This document shows, in pieces, positions 22,601-33,598 of a DNA stretch of 64,000 bases. Within the stretch, counting starts at the first letter, position 1, and each line of letters opens with the position of its first letter. The stretch comes from Halicephalobus mephisto. Its lineage: Eukaryota > Nematoda > Chromadorea > Rhabditida > Panagrolaimidae. Under the pieces are notes generated by a model. That model was not told the DNA's origin. It saw nothing but the letters and a program-made list of their open reading frames with translations, and did not search any database. A program made the translations under genes and the position numbers. The DNA lies in NCBI GenBank assembly GCA_009193035.1, contig SWDT01000193.1, positions 148,114 to 212,113 on the forward strand. The letters run 5' to 3'.

Positions 22601-25600
22601 ATAACGACCGTTTTTCTGGACTCCTTAGTGAAATACGGTAGACACACAGCAATAGTGTTCAATATAGCTTCCCGAACCCCCGGATCGTCGTCTTTACAGA
22701 GTTCTATCAAACAAGGCAACAGCAAAGACACGCAGTCGGCGGAGTTGTTGAGGGACTGGGCGATGACGCTGAGTCTCTGCGCGATCGCCGTCCTGACTGT
22801 CGCGTTGGGATCCTGACACAGCATCTTGGCACACGGAGCCAGGTCTTTCCGGATACTGAAACCCCCAGATTCTTAAATTTTCTCAATTTCACGTGTAAAA
22901 TAAATGATTAATTTTCGTTAAAAAAGTGAATCAGACATTCCCTAAATATTGTCCATTTTTAGTAACACAAAAATCATCGAAAATTTTTTAATAAAAAAAA
23001 TTAAATATTTTTGTAATAAAAAACCACAAATTACAGTAAGAAAAAATTCCTGCTAAAACCAAGGAAAATTTTAATTTTTTCTATTTTAAAAAAAATTTTA
23101 CAAAAATTCATCAGTAATTTTTTTAATAAAAAAAATTAAATATTTTTGTAATAAAAAATCACAAATTACAGTAAGAAAAAATTCCTACTAAAATCAAAGA
23201 AAATTTAAATCGATTTTGGTCTCGAAAAGAAAGTTGTGCAAAAATGGACTTACAACTCCACCGGGATGATGGAACAGAGCTTCTCGAGTAACCTTGCAGC
23301 GATGACCCTCCTCTGGATCCTCTTAGTAGGGGCAGCTTGGCTGACTGCCAGAGGCACTACCTAAAATCCAAACAGATTAAAAACCAGCAAATCAATTCCT
23401 AAAATGCTTTTACGCAAGTGCAGGGGTACTTGATTGTCCACGAAAAGAAGAGTCCTTATCGGAGTGTTTTTTCTCTCGCGCATTTTCTTCAATAATCGAA
23501 AAGATAATTTGAAATCCCCGTAGGCTATCGCGATTAGCTAAAGGAATCCACAAATGGAGCTTCTCGAACGAAAAATAACTCTCATATATGAAGTTGCAAA
23601 AGTAAACTATATAAAAGTTGACGAACAAAGTCAAATTTACGCGTAAATTCGAAGTTTTATATATCAGTTAATTTTTAAAAAAAGTTTTATATATAAATTT
23701 CGGGGTTCTATAGAAGATTAGAGAAAGAAATTTTACATATAAATAATATTTAAAAAAAGAAGTTTTATATATGAATAATGTTTTTAAAAAAAGTTTTACA
23801 TATAAATAATATTAAAAAAGAAGTTTTATATATGAATAATGTTTTTAAAAAAAGTTTTATATATAAATAATGTTAAAAAAAAAGAAGTTTTATATATGGA
23901 TTTTATTTTTAAAAAAGTTTTACATATAAATAATATTAAAAAAAGAAGTTTTATATATGAATAATATTTTTTAAAAAAGTTTTATATACGAATAATGTTT
24001 TAAAAAAAGTTTTATATATAAATGATATTAAAAAAAGAAGTTTTATATATGAATTTTACTTAAAAGTGAAATTTTATATATGATTATTTAAAAACGAAAT
24101 TTTAAATTTCCTGTAAGTTTTGTATTTTTGACATTTGTTTACACAAGAATTAGATAATAATAAAAAAGTTTAAATAAAAATAGTTTTTTAAAGGAATCGT
24201 CCTATTCCCGAAGTGAATATCTTTAATCTTCCATATCGTATAGCTCCCAATGTTTCCTAGGGACAAAGGGATCTTGCAAGGGAAATGTAATCTGGAGATT
24301 CTCCTTCAACCGGTCTGCGCAAAACTGTGAACAGAAAATCAACTGCAAAGTAAAAAACGAAAGGTCCTCAATCTCCGCGTTCCTCACATGACTCACAACC
24401 TCGTCTAGTTCTCGCTTTAGCAATTTTTATATCGAAAACAGACATGGATTAACATTCATAAAAAACTCGAAATCCATGACTATGGCGCTTATGGGCGGGT
24501 GATTCACAAATTATAAAAAATCGTCGGAAAACATGTTTGAAATCACTTTCACAAATATGCGAAAAAGTTCACGGTTTCTAGAAAAGTAAAATTGTAAATA
24601 AAAAATGAGAAAATAAATTGCTTACGAAAAAATTCTTTGATTGAACCTCAGAGGAATCATCCAAGCGAAACAAAATTTGATCAAATGGGCGTCTGGAGAT
24701 TCCAAAGATGGCCAGGCAAGAATTGGACAGTTTTCGTCGAGATTCAACTTAAAAAATTTGAAAAAAAAATTTTAAATTCTCGAAATTTTGGAAATTCTTT
24801 GGTTTTCAAAGTGGTTTAAAAAAGTTATTCAAATACGAAAGACGAAATAATTACGGTATTTTTTATTTTTAATATAATTTATAAAGTTGTTTAAAAAGTT
24901 AAAAGTTTGGGTCTTGAGGGGAAATTATTAAAAAAAGTATTTTCGTTTTGAGATTTTTAACAAAGTTGTCTAGACACGAAAATCACAATAATTACGGTAT
25001 TCTTTGTTTTTGATGTAATTTATAAAGTTGCTTAAAAAGTTAAAAGTTTGGATTTTGAAGTAAAAATTTTAAAAAACTTCAGAATTTTCGAAAATAATTT
25101 TTTTGATAAAGTTGTCTAGACACGAAAATCACAATAATTACGGTATTCTTAGTTTTTGATGTAATTTATAAAGTTGCTTAAAAAGTTAGAAATTTAAATT
25201 TAGAACAGTCTTCAGTTTTAAAACAGAAATGTTTGCAATAATTGTCCTAACACGAAAACCAAAATTAATTTTTTAATCTTTTGTTCAACAAAGAAATTGA
25301 AAAAACGAAAATCGCTTGGCAGATACGTAAATCACGTGTACAGTTTTTATTTAAAATAAAAACATATTTTTTTTCAAATCGAATTGAGCGAAAATAAAGT
25401 ACAATTTTAAATATTAAAAACACATTGTTTATTTTTAATTTAAATATAGAATTTTCATAAGAAAAAATAATTTTTAATTTTCAGCGGTCTTGAATGGAAA
25501 TTACGTCCACGTGATGTTACGTATTAATCACGCGGAAATTATTTTTGAATTTATTACGATTTTAGTCAAAATTTACTTTTCCAAAAAATCCCAACTCGAG

Positions 25601-28600
25601 TTTCTAGTTCCCGGTCAGTTTTAACCACATGTCACCATTGTTTTTTTTGAGTAAAAACTTAGTATTCTCTTGTCGAAAATTAAAACCCAGTGCTGTGTAT
25701 TATCAAAATCAGAACTCAAGATTCGAGGTCGAAATTTGGATTTTTCGTGTTAAGAAACATCTATAGATCTTTTCTATTTTAAAATTTTTTCTCATCTAAA
25801 TTCATAGTTAGAACTTAGCTAAATCTTTCTAATCCAAACATGATTCATAAGTTGTGTTTTAACACGAACAATTAGAATTTCGACCTCGAACCCTGAATTC
25901 CAATTTTAATAATACGAAATTCCTGTGCTGTGTATTATCAAAATTTAAATTCGAAATTCAAGGTCGAAATTTGGATTTTTCGTGTTAAGAAATATCTATA
26001 GATCTTTTCTATTTTAAAATTTTTTCTCATCTAAATTCATAGTTAGAACTTAGCTAAATCTTCCTAATCCAAACATGATTCATAAGTTGTGTTTTAAAAA
26101 TCCAAATTTCGACCTCGAACTCTGATTATTGGCTTTGATAATACGGACCGCAGTGTGTGTATTATCATAATTGAAACTCAGAATTCAAAATCGGAATTCT
26201 AATTTTTCGTGTTAAGACATATTTATGAATTTTTCTTACTGTAAAATATTCTTTTATTTAAGTGGATAAAATTGGATTTCTGGATTTCTCGAATCACAAT
26301 GACTTATGAATCGTGTTTTAACACGAAAAATTAGAATTTCGATTTCGAATTCTGAGTTCCAATTCTGATAATACGGACCACGGACTTCTACTAAGATGAT
26401 GAACTGACCTTGAGGGACCTAAAGTCCAAAGAAGAATCCTAGTGCTAATCGTCTTTCACGTGATTTTTCGGAAATTTAAAAACCACTTTGTCAAACAAAA
26501 ACAACAATTCCATATTGCCGTTTTGGCCGTCTTGGACGAGGTCGAGTTACGGCCTCGTGTCGGCGGATCAGCCCCGGGGGATTTGGCTTTTCAATAAAAA
26601 CAAAAAAGATTTGAATTTTGGTTTCTGGGTATGGATAAAGACGTTTTTGAAAAGGAAGTTGGGGTTAGAAAAAAATAATTGTTTTCGTTTCAGGAATCAG
26701 GGACCAGATAAAAACTAAATTTTACGGTAAAACAAAAACTTTTTACATTTTATTTTTTTTTTCAGAAATTAATTTTTCAAAAAAAAAAGAAATTTTTGTT
26801 TAAAAAATTTGAACAATAAATACCTACTTTTAAATTCAAAAATTTTTAAAAATTAAAATTTATTTTTAACATTTTTTGAATTAAGATTTAATTTTGAAAA
26901 AATTTTAAAATATAATTTTTTAAAACTTTTTTAGGTTTTAATTCTGGATACAGTATCCCTACATAGACTATTTAAATTATGAAAAATCCCACCAAATCAG
27001 TTATAACGTCAACAGAAATACAGTCAGTGATGTCCAGAAGAGTCTCTAGCCATGCTGCCGCCGCTACTGAAAAATAAAAAATTTTTAAATAAAAAAGAAA
27101 TTTTAAAATAGATTATGCAATATTTCCGTTCCGAACATTTATATTTCAACTTTAGAGTTGTAACTAAAAAAGTACTTAAGTACAGTAATCAAACCCATAG
27201 ATTCTGAATCTGAAATCAGAATTAAAACTTAAATTCCAGAATCCAGGATTCTAGATTATATAGCACATATATACCAGAAACTTGTATCACATACTTTTCC
27301 ATTTTAGTTCTGTAATTATAACTAAAAAAGTATTTAAATACAGTAATCAAACCCATAGATTCTGAAGCTAAAATCAGAATTAAAACTTAAATTCCAGAAT
27401 CTAGGATTCTAGATTATATAGTACATATATACCAGAAACTTGTATCACAAACGTTTTTATTTTAGTTCTGTAATTATAACTAAAAAAGTATTTAAATACA
27501 GTAATCAAGCCCATAGATTCTGAATCTGAAATCAGAATTAGAGCTCAAATTCCAGAATCCAGGATTCTGAAGACTAACTCTGGACTTTAAAGATATATCA
27601 AATTCTATATCAAAATTATAAAAAATAGAAACTTATCTAAAATGGTTTTTTAAATAATATATAACAAATACAAAATTATTTAAAATAGTTTTTAATTTTT
27701 AAATTAAAATTGTAAAAATTGGAACATAAGTGTTCAGGACAGAAATGTCGCATCATGAAAAAATTCAATCACATTCGAGTTTTTTTTCGAACATAAATAA
27801 TTAAATAAATTCCTCCGTAATCCTTAAAACAGACCGTTATCCCGAACTCTTTCGACGTTTTCCAGGATGTAAGTGACTAGTTTGTCTTTGAGGCCACTGA
27901 AATTATTAATTTAATTCGTTTTTAAAAATAAAGTTGTTTAATTTTGGTCTTGACACGAACATTTAATTTTTTTAGTGATTTTTAGATTTTTTGCATTCTA
28001 AAGATGGACAAATGATGTGTGAAAAAAAATCAAAAATCATCGAAAAAAATTAAAAGTAAGATTCGTGTCGGGACCAAAGTTGAACGATTTAATTTTAAAT
28101 TTCATAACATGCTTACGGTAACTGTGATTCGAATTTTTTGCCTTTGATGAGGGTTTTGTAGAGATCGCTGGTGTCACAGTGGACATCGAGGCTGTCCGCG
28201 AAGGACACCATATCCTGGATCAACGGCAAGAGTCTGTTTGTCGCTTCTTCCCCGTAGGTTGTTATCGTCTCCGGCATCGTTCTGATTACTGATAGTTTCT
28301 GAATTTCTTTTCCCGTTCTGAAAAGGTCAAGTAAGAATATGTTAAAAATTACGATTGTTTTTGAAGATGATAGAAACTGTCAGAATAGTGACTGGAATGG
28401 ACAATTTTGGAACAGCTTTAGTTACTATCTAACATCCAGCAGAAATCGCTGGATAGTGACTAGAATGAACCACTTTAGTAATATTTCAGTCACTATTTTG
28501 ATAATTTTCAAAGCCCACAGAAATCAGGATAGTGACTAATCAGCAATTTACTGTCATTATTAGTCACTATCCTAGAGAATTCCATGGACTCCGAAAATTA

Positions 28601-29011
28601 TCAAGATAGTGATTGAATTAAACAACTTCCACGTCATTTCAGTCACTATTCTGGTAGTTGCTTCAAGGAATAAAAGTCGCTAAAATAGTGATTAGATTGG
28701 GTAATTTTTCTAAATAATTCATCACTATCCAAAATGAATCACACTACATACGAGATTCCCCATTTCCAACAAAATTCTTACTTTAAAGTTTTCGCAGCTG
28801 CATCCACAGGACTCTCTAACAAGTCGAAATCTTCTTCAGCGGCTGCAATCAAAGCTTCCCAGTCCAGTTTCTTGGGCTTGGGCTGCTCTTCCTCGACTTC
28901 TGGGATCTCCGAAGCATCCGGCATCGGGGACATTTCCTTCAATTCCCTTTTGTCTTCGGATTCCTCGACGTCTCCATTGAGGACAGAAGACCCCGGCCGT
29001 TCTTCTGCCAT
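19644..29011 (-). CDS. PPP4R4: PPP4R4-like HEAT-repeat regulator of protein phosphatase 4
   Basis: Nine exons join with consistent phases: 28782-29011, 28117-28317, 27835-27896, 26993-27066, 23254-23360, 22081-22855, 21278-21566, 20448-21236 and 19644-19996, giving 959 residues (human PPP4R4 873). Diagnostic blocks align in order: AAWLETLLDI, KMLCQDPNATVR, RKMCAYNFP, and SRNFFKQYFLEAVLKLNDDPVSNIRLQ (quoted in pieces here: SRNFFKQYF, NDDPVSNIR). The family consists of HEAT repeats plus a disordered serine-rich tail, also seen here (last about 170 residues). PPP4R4 binds the PP4 catalytic subunit in cytoplasm. The N-terminal 75 residues are acidic and unlike the human protein. Intron 4 is 3.6 kb and several introns hold arrayed repeats. 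The start was chosen as the first ATG giving an open acidic leader; an earlier exon is possible. Confidence 0.9.
20051..20275. repeat. 29-bp tandem repeat, about 8 copies
   Basis: Units with core TTCGYGTTRAGAATC recur at 20051, 20080, 20109, 20138, 20166, 20194, 20221 and 20249, in the last intron of the PPP4R4 gene. The same TCGTGTTAAGA word appears inside the hairpin array at 25.7-26.4 kb. Confidence 0.88.
21650..21759. repeat. Perfect 30-bp inverted repeat
   Basis: Arms 21650-21679 and 21730-21759 are exact reverse complements over 30 bases (core AAGGAATGTCACGTAT), separated by a 50-base loop. It lies in the intron between PPP4R4 exons 6 and 7. Perfect arms in such divergent intronic DNA imply recent insertion or conservation as a hairpin. 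Confidence 0.93.
23650..24085. repeat. About 60-bp AT-rich tandem repeat
   Basis: Repeated GAAGTTTTATATATGAATAA and AAAAGTTTTACATATAAATA alternate about seven times with length variation in PPP4R4 intron 4. Confidence 0.8.
24223..24747 (-). CDS. Unrecognised exon-like open frames inside PPP4R4 intron 4
   Basis: Two coding-looking segments. 24626-24747 runs from a TTAAG acceptor to a GTAAGC donor and reads LNLDENCPIL...FAWMIPLRF. 24223-24423 ends in a TAA after RKHWELYDMED. Composition is protein-like and unlike the surrounding AT-rich DNA. I could not join them in one phase and saw no 5' exon. PPP4R4 homologues have no insertion at this place, so this may be a nested gene on the same strand or a relic. 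No family was recognised. Confidence 0.35.
24840..25220. repeat. About 135-bp repeat, 3 copies
   Basis: Blocks containing CACAATAATTACGGTATTCT followed by ATGTAATTTATAAAGTTGCTTAAAAAGTTA occur three times (first diverged) in PPP4R4 intron 4. The preceding words are AAAGTTGTCTAGACACGAAA. (Motifs shown in part; the longer one spans about 25170-25195 in the last copy.). Confidence 0.75.
25690..26385. repeat. Three tandem copies of a long hairpin
   Basis: Copies start near 25690, 25925 and 26150. Each begins GTGTATTATCA, carries a left arm with CGAGGTCGAAATTTGG and TTTTTCGTGTTAAGA, then about 110 bp, then the complementary arm TTTTAACACGAA, AATTTCGACCTCGAA and a GATAATAC-type end. The unit is therefore a stem of roughly 55 bp with mismatches, and the whole unit is tandemly repeated with period about 230 bp. 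Located in PPP4R4 intron 4. Confidence 0.85.
27150..27575. repeat. 158-bp tandem repeat, nearly 3 copies
   Basis: Copies in register at 27161, 27319 and 27477 share TAACTAAAAAAGTA and GTAATCAAACCCATAGATTC. Located in PPP4R4 intron 3. The internal GATTCTGAATC and CCAGAATC words are themselves inverted relatives. Confidence 0.9.
27947..28076. mobile_element. Inverted-repeat element in PPP4R4 intron 2
   Basis: Left end GGTCTTGACACGAA and right end TTCGTGTCGGGACC form inverted termini, with matching AT-rich inner arms and a short loop. MITE-like; no coding capacity. Confidence 0.7.
28378..28733. repeat. Alternating palindromic satellite in PPP4R4 intron 1
   Basis: Ten alternating copies of GGATAGTGACT and AGTCACTATCC (some with one or two changes) every 30-45 bp, the same motif system as 6940-7290. 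It fills most of the intron between PPP4R4 exons 1 and 2. Confidence 0.88.
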
Positions 29012-30621
29012 TTTTACCTCGAAAAAAGTAAATAATGGTGAATCGGAAAGTGAGAAGAGCGGAAAATCGGATATTGATTACTGATCTCGAGACTCGAGAT
29101 GAGTGCTTGTGGACTTTCCTCAAGAGCGAAACCAATTCTACTCTAATGAAATCTTTAAATTCCTATCAAAAGAAGAAAAATATAACAACAGTTGTTCTTT
29201 TAAGTCACTTGACAACTTCGGAAGAACGTTTTGACGTACAAAAATCAACGGCTCGTAGATCAAATTTAGGTAAAAATTAATTTTTAAGTCAATTATGAAT
29301 GGGAAAGTATATGAATGGAGTAATTGTAAAGTTGCAAAACCAGAACAAGAAAAAACGCAGAAAAGCAGACCTGGCAGCCAGCTGCCGCCCTCGGCGATCG
29401 ATCTGGCTTTCGAGTCTAGCGCCTCCGTCAAACGACAATTGTCGTTGGATCCCGTTCATCAATTTTAATCAATTTTTAACCTGAGAGGATTCGGCTGGGG
29501 AGGTGGGTATTTCATATGTTCGTCAGACCGAAGCACGTTCGTGACATGAAATTCTATAATTATCTTGTTAAAACGCAAGTTGTTTTTTTAATTTTTCCGA
29601 ATTTTAAAAATCGAAAAATCACTTTTTTCGTATTATTGTTGGAAATACATATAATAAAGTTATATATCAAATTTATTTCCTTGACATCTTAGAAAACTGA
29701 TGAATTGCTGACAAATTGATCCTAATGCCTTATATAAACAACTTCAACTTCAGTTTTCCAACTTCAATAACAAAACAGTCGATGAACATCTGGCAAAAGC
29801 TCCAGTCTTTTCGAAGTTTGCATCTTTTTGTAAAGAATCAAAGATCGGGAAGATGACAGACCAAGTCATGAGAATCGAAAAAGTTGCTGAATTTTCCACA
29901 GTAAAGGAATGAGAAATAGATTCCTTTGTAGTATAAATAATATTCATAAAATCCAATTATCACATTATCCTCTCAGGAGATCTCCGCCATATCAGCCGAC
30001 GTGCCTAGATCGCTATATAAGGTGACTAAGACGACCTCGCGGAGAGAAAAAATCAGATTGTTCTATTGAACTGTTTTGTGGAGTTCAGTCGGTTCTAGTT
30101 AACGACTCTGAGGAGACATCTCCTTTCTATTCGCTTGATACTGTTGAATAAACTTATTTGGCAAACTGCCTACGGTAGGAACCTCAATCTTCCGCTCAAT
30201 CCCGGAGCCATGTAACTATCATCGAACACTCAACATTCTACGCAACTTCGAAGACCCATATACCTTCTTCCAGTCAGACAGGATCAAAATCATTCAAAAC
30301 ATTGTCCACTGCAGTCATGAGTGGAAGAAACTAAGTCATCAATGTTAATGTGGCAGTTTTTGTCTGCACTTTGCAGGAAACAACATCAGGAATAACTTCG
30401 AACATGATCACGAACTTTATTGAGATAATTTATTTCTTAAAAGACGTATCAACAGAGATCCGTCACTATTATTTAAATTTTTGAAAGGAACTGAACGAGT
30501 TTAATGTTTTTCCAATGAATTCCTGAGTATCTTCAACCACAAATCAATGCATACAAAAAGTGTAATTTTTGGTTAAATAATAAATATAAATCGTCATTAT
30601 TAAGTTGGAATTTTATTAAAA
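29012..30621. other. Intergenic region with an LTR-like segment
   Basis: Upstream of PPP4R4. A GC-rich minus-strand frame at about 29368-29460 starts with ATG and reaches a GTCTGC donor-like site, so it could be an extra 5' exon, unproven. At 29985-30215 there is a TATATAAGG box (about 30013) and AATAAA (about 30150) within GC-richer DNA, an arrangement seen in solo LTRs. No terminal repeats or target duplication were identified. Confidence 0.4.
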
Positions 30622-33598
30622 TCATTTGTTTTTCATGGATCTCTTCCTGATTGGCGGAAGAATAACAACCGGGGAAATTGGGGTAGTGGGGGTCGATGCG
30701 CGACTAGAGGCACATTGGTTGCAGGTCCAGACCCTCGGTCCTTGTCGATAAAACACCCTGATTCCGTGGAAGAAATCCGGGAACACCCTTTGGCATTGAA
30801 CACAAGTGGTCAGGGAGAAGTTGTTTGAGGCTATTGCAATGTGTTCTTGGATCGTCGTCGGGTAAGTTTTGAGAACTGTTGCCGTAGAGGTTCTGAAATA
30901 ATTGTCTAATTTGAAAACTTGTTTTCAACAGTGAAAAATGTAGTAAGCAGTTTTGAAAATAGATTTTGTGTATGGTCGAACAAAGAAGCTTTGAGCAAAA
31001 ATAGAAACAACGTTTTTGCTAAATCGAGAAGAGCTTACGAAACATGTCACTGAGAACCAGGAATTTACCAAAAACATTTACAAAAAAGGCATATTAAAGT
31101 GGTTCTAATGTATTAGATACATTATATTCAATATATCGCTATCAACTTAATTTGTCGATATATTGAATACAATTTATTTGATATATTAGAGCCGGTTTAA
31201 TGTATTTATACATTATATACAATGCACAGATATCAACCTAATGTATCTGATATATTAGAGGTCTTTTAATATATCTATGTATTATATACAATATACCAAT
31301 ATCAACGTAGTGTATCTGATATATTAGAGGTCTTTTAATATATCTATATATTATATACAATATACTAATATCAACCTAACTTATTTGATATACTAGAGGT
31401 CTTTTAATGTATCCATATATTATATACAATATATCAATATATCAATATCAACCTAATGCATTAGAGGTTTTTTAACGTATTAACACGTTATACACAATAT
31501 GTCAATATCACCCTAATGTATCTAATGTATTAGAGCCTTTTAATCTATCCATGCACAAAGTAGAATACATAGATATTACATTTAATCTACTTATACATTG
31601 AATATAATGTATTCGATACATCAGAACTATTTTAATGTATTCATGCATCATACACCATATACCCACTTTTGTCTGTATTGAGGAAATTATTCGAAAATAA
31701 AAAAATAAACTTTTGAAGACTTTAAAACTGCATATTTCGATGGTATATGGTCAATTTCAAAATTTACTAAGAAATTGATTGTATCTAGTCAAGAATCTAA
31801 CGGATTTCTGATCTTCTAAAGAATTCAAAATTTCACTTTAGATTTTCAAAAATTCTTATAATAATCTTTAAAGCTGTTCTAAGAATTCTGTATTTTCCAT
31901 TTCATCATCCGTATGCCTTGGAAACACTTACGACGTGCAGAATTCAGATATAACCCTACAAATCCTAAGTGCAATGGATTTAATTTTAGCCTCGGAGGTA
32001 CTTTAAGATGTTTATGTCCAAATCTTATGTCAGTACTCGAATACTGAACTTTTCCCTCTCTTCAAGTGAATTAATACGGTAAAAATCAATATACATTACA
32101 TACAAAAAGAAGCGTAACTTTCAGCGCAGTAACAAATGCAAATCGTCACTATTTTTGTCACAAAAGTCAAATCGTCACTATTTTCGTCACAAAAGTAAAA
32201 TATTCACAAAAAAATGTGACGATTATATCACATTTCGCAATTGTTACGAAGCCAAAAGTTACGCTTTTTGGTATACTCAGTAATTTTGGAACACCGGTTA
32301 TTAATTCTCCCATGGTGACTAATGAAGAAATACTATAAATTATCAAAATTCCTTCAATAAAACTTATAATTTTAGTCATCAACAACCTTTATGACTTCTG
32401 CTTCGGAAATTGTGACGTCAAATACGAATTTTTTTATAAAAAAGTGTAAAAATTGTTCAGTGAGAAATTCACTTCTACAGTAATGTAGAAAAACCTGGTT
32501 TCATCAGAAATAGTCAACATGGATTGAAAAATTCCCGATTTCAATTTTTTGATTTTAACTCTAGTACGATTTAAAATTTGATAGTATAGATGAAATTCTA
32601 GAACCTCTTTGGAAATCTAAAAACAAAGATTAGCCAAAAAGACGAAGGTTTGACATTGTTCCTATGTGCAATCCTTAGATGTCAGTAATGTTAGAATCTC
32701 TCCAGAACCCGATGCATTCCAACATGGAAAATCACTATTTTCAAAGCAAATTTTTGTTCAGATTTAGAAAAATATAAGAAACTGTAAAAATAGAAACGGA
32801 GAAAATATAAGATTCTCTACTAGAACAGTAAGACAAAAATACAATTTACATGTTAGTCTATATGCATAATACCAGAGAGTTTCACTCATAACATACAGTA
32901 CTCCGCATTCCCTGATATTCCGACTTACTTCAGGTCCTTCCTTTCTGTTCTAAGAAGATCATTCCATCTAGATTCCCTTCGAAGTCAATACCTAGTCTCT
33001 TAAGTTCACGAAGAAGACAAGAATTTAAAAATTACGGTCATTTCCGAAGTCAACTGTAAATCCAAAAATAATAATGAAATCAACTAAAATCTTAAGTATT
33101 TTCGGAATTATTCAAGATTTTAATGTTTTAATAACTATAAAATGAAATTATTCGCCGAACAAATTTGTACTTTCGTATTAAGAAAAAATTTATATTTGCA
33201 GTCAACTTCTGGAACGGAAGTCATTTAGATTGTTGATAATTAAAATTGCAGACCTCATTGAAGAAATTTTAAAATATGTAACATTTCCTCCTTAGATGTC
33301 ATACAGTAATTAACAACTAATGGTTCTGACATTGTGGAGTATACTGTAATTGAGAACAGAGAACAAGTGAAAAAATAATTTTGCAGAAATTAAAACTGGT
33401 GCATTTTTTAAATTTAACTTACCCTTCCTGTTCATGAATACTTGACACTTCCGTTTCTGCGTTCATGGGGATCTCTATTTCGTCCTCGGATCCATGTCTA
33501 GATCTTTCATGGACGCAATTCAGATTCTGGAGATAATTCAGAAGTCTGTTTTTTTGGAATCTGAATCTCCAGACGAGTCGATGGATTCTCTTCCTCAT
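30622..33598 (-). CDS. Small protein with a CxxC...CxxC zinc ribbon
   Basis: Exon 33423-33598 (from ATG to GGGTAAGT) and exon 30622-30892 (after TTTCAG) join in phase 2 to give 148 residues. The N-terminus is strongly basic (MRKRIHRLVWRFRF), the middle is acidic, and residues about 85-120 hold TTCVQCQRV and WTCNQCASS, a four-cysteine ribbon with C-x2-C spacing on both sides, followed by a basic tail. The composition suggests a nuclear or RNA-binding role, but I recognise no family. The intron is 2.5 kb and contains an array and an inverted-repeat element. Both halves stand out as coding against the AT-rich surroundings. Confidence 0.6.
31100..31650. repeat. 69-bp AT-rich tandem array
   Basis: Units such as GATATATTAGAGGTCTTTTAAT recur with a 69-bp period (clear phase marks at 31252, 31321 and 31390); about eight copies degrade to both sides. 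It lies in the intron of the zinc-ribbon gene. (Motif spans 31249-31270.). Confidence 0.82.
32102..32275. mobile_element. Small inverted-repeat element (copy 2)
   Basis: Left end AAGCGTAACTTT and right end AAAAGTTACGCTTTTT are inverted repeats. Inner arms contain TCGTCACTATTT and GTGACGAT. Related to 8552-8712, and a partial relative lies near 30560-30620. Confidence 0.7.

Noticed and set aside
23361..26992. Idea that the 3.6-kb PPP4R4 intron hides missing PPP4R4 exons
   Set aside because: Flanking exons encode contiguous positions relative to the human protein (VITDL then VVPLAVSQ) and phases match, so nothing is missing.
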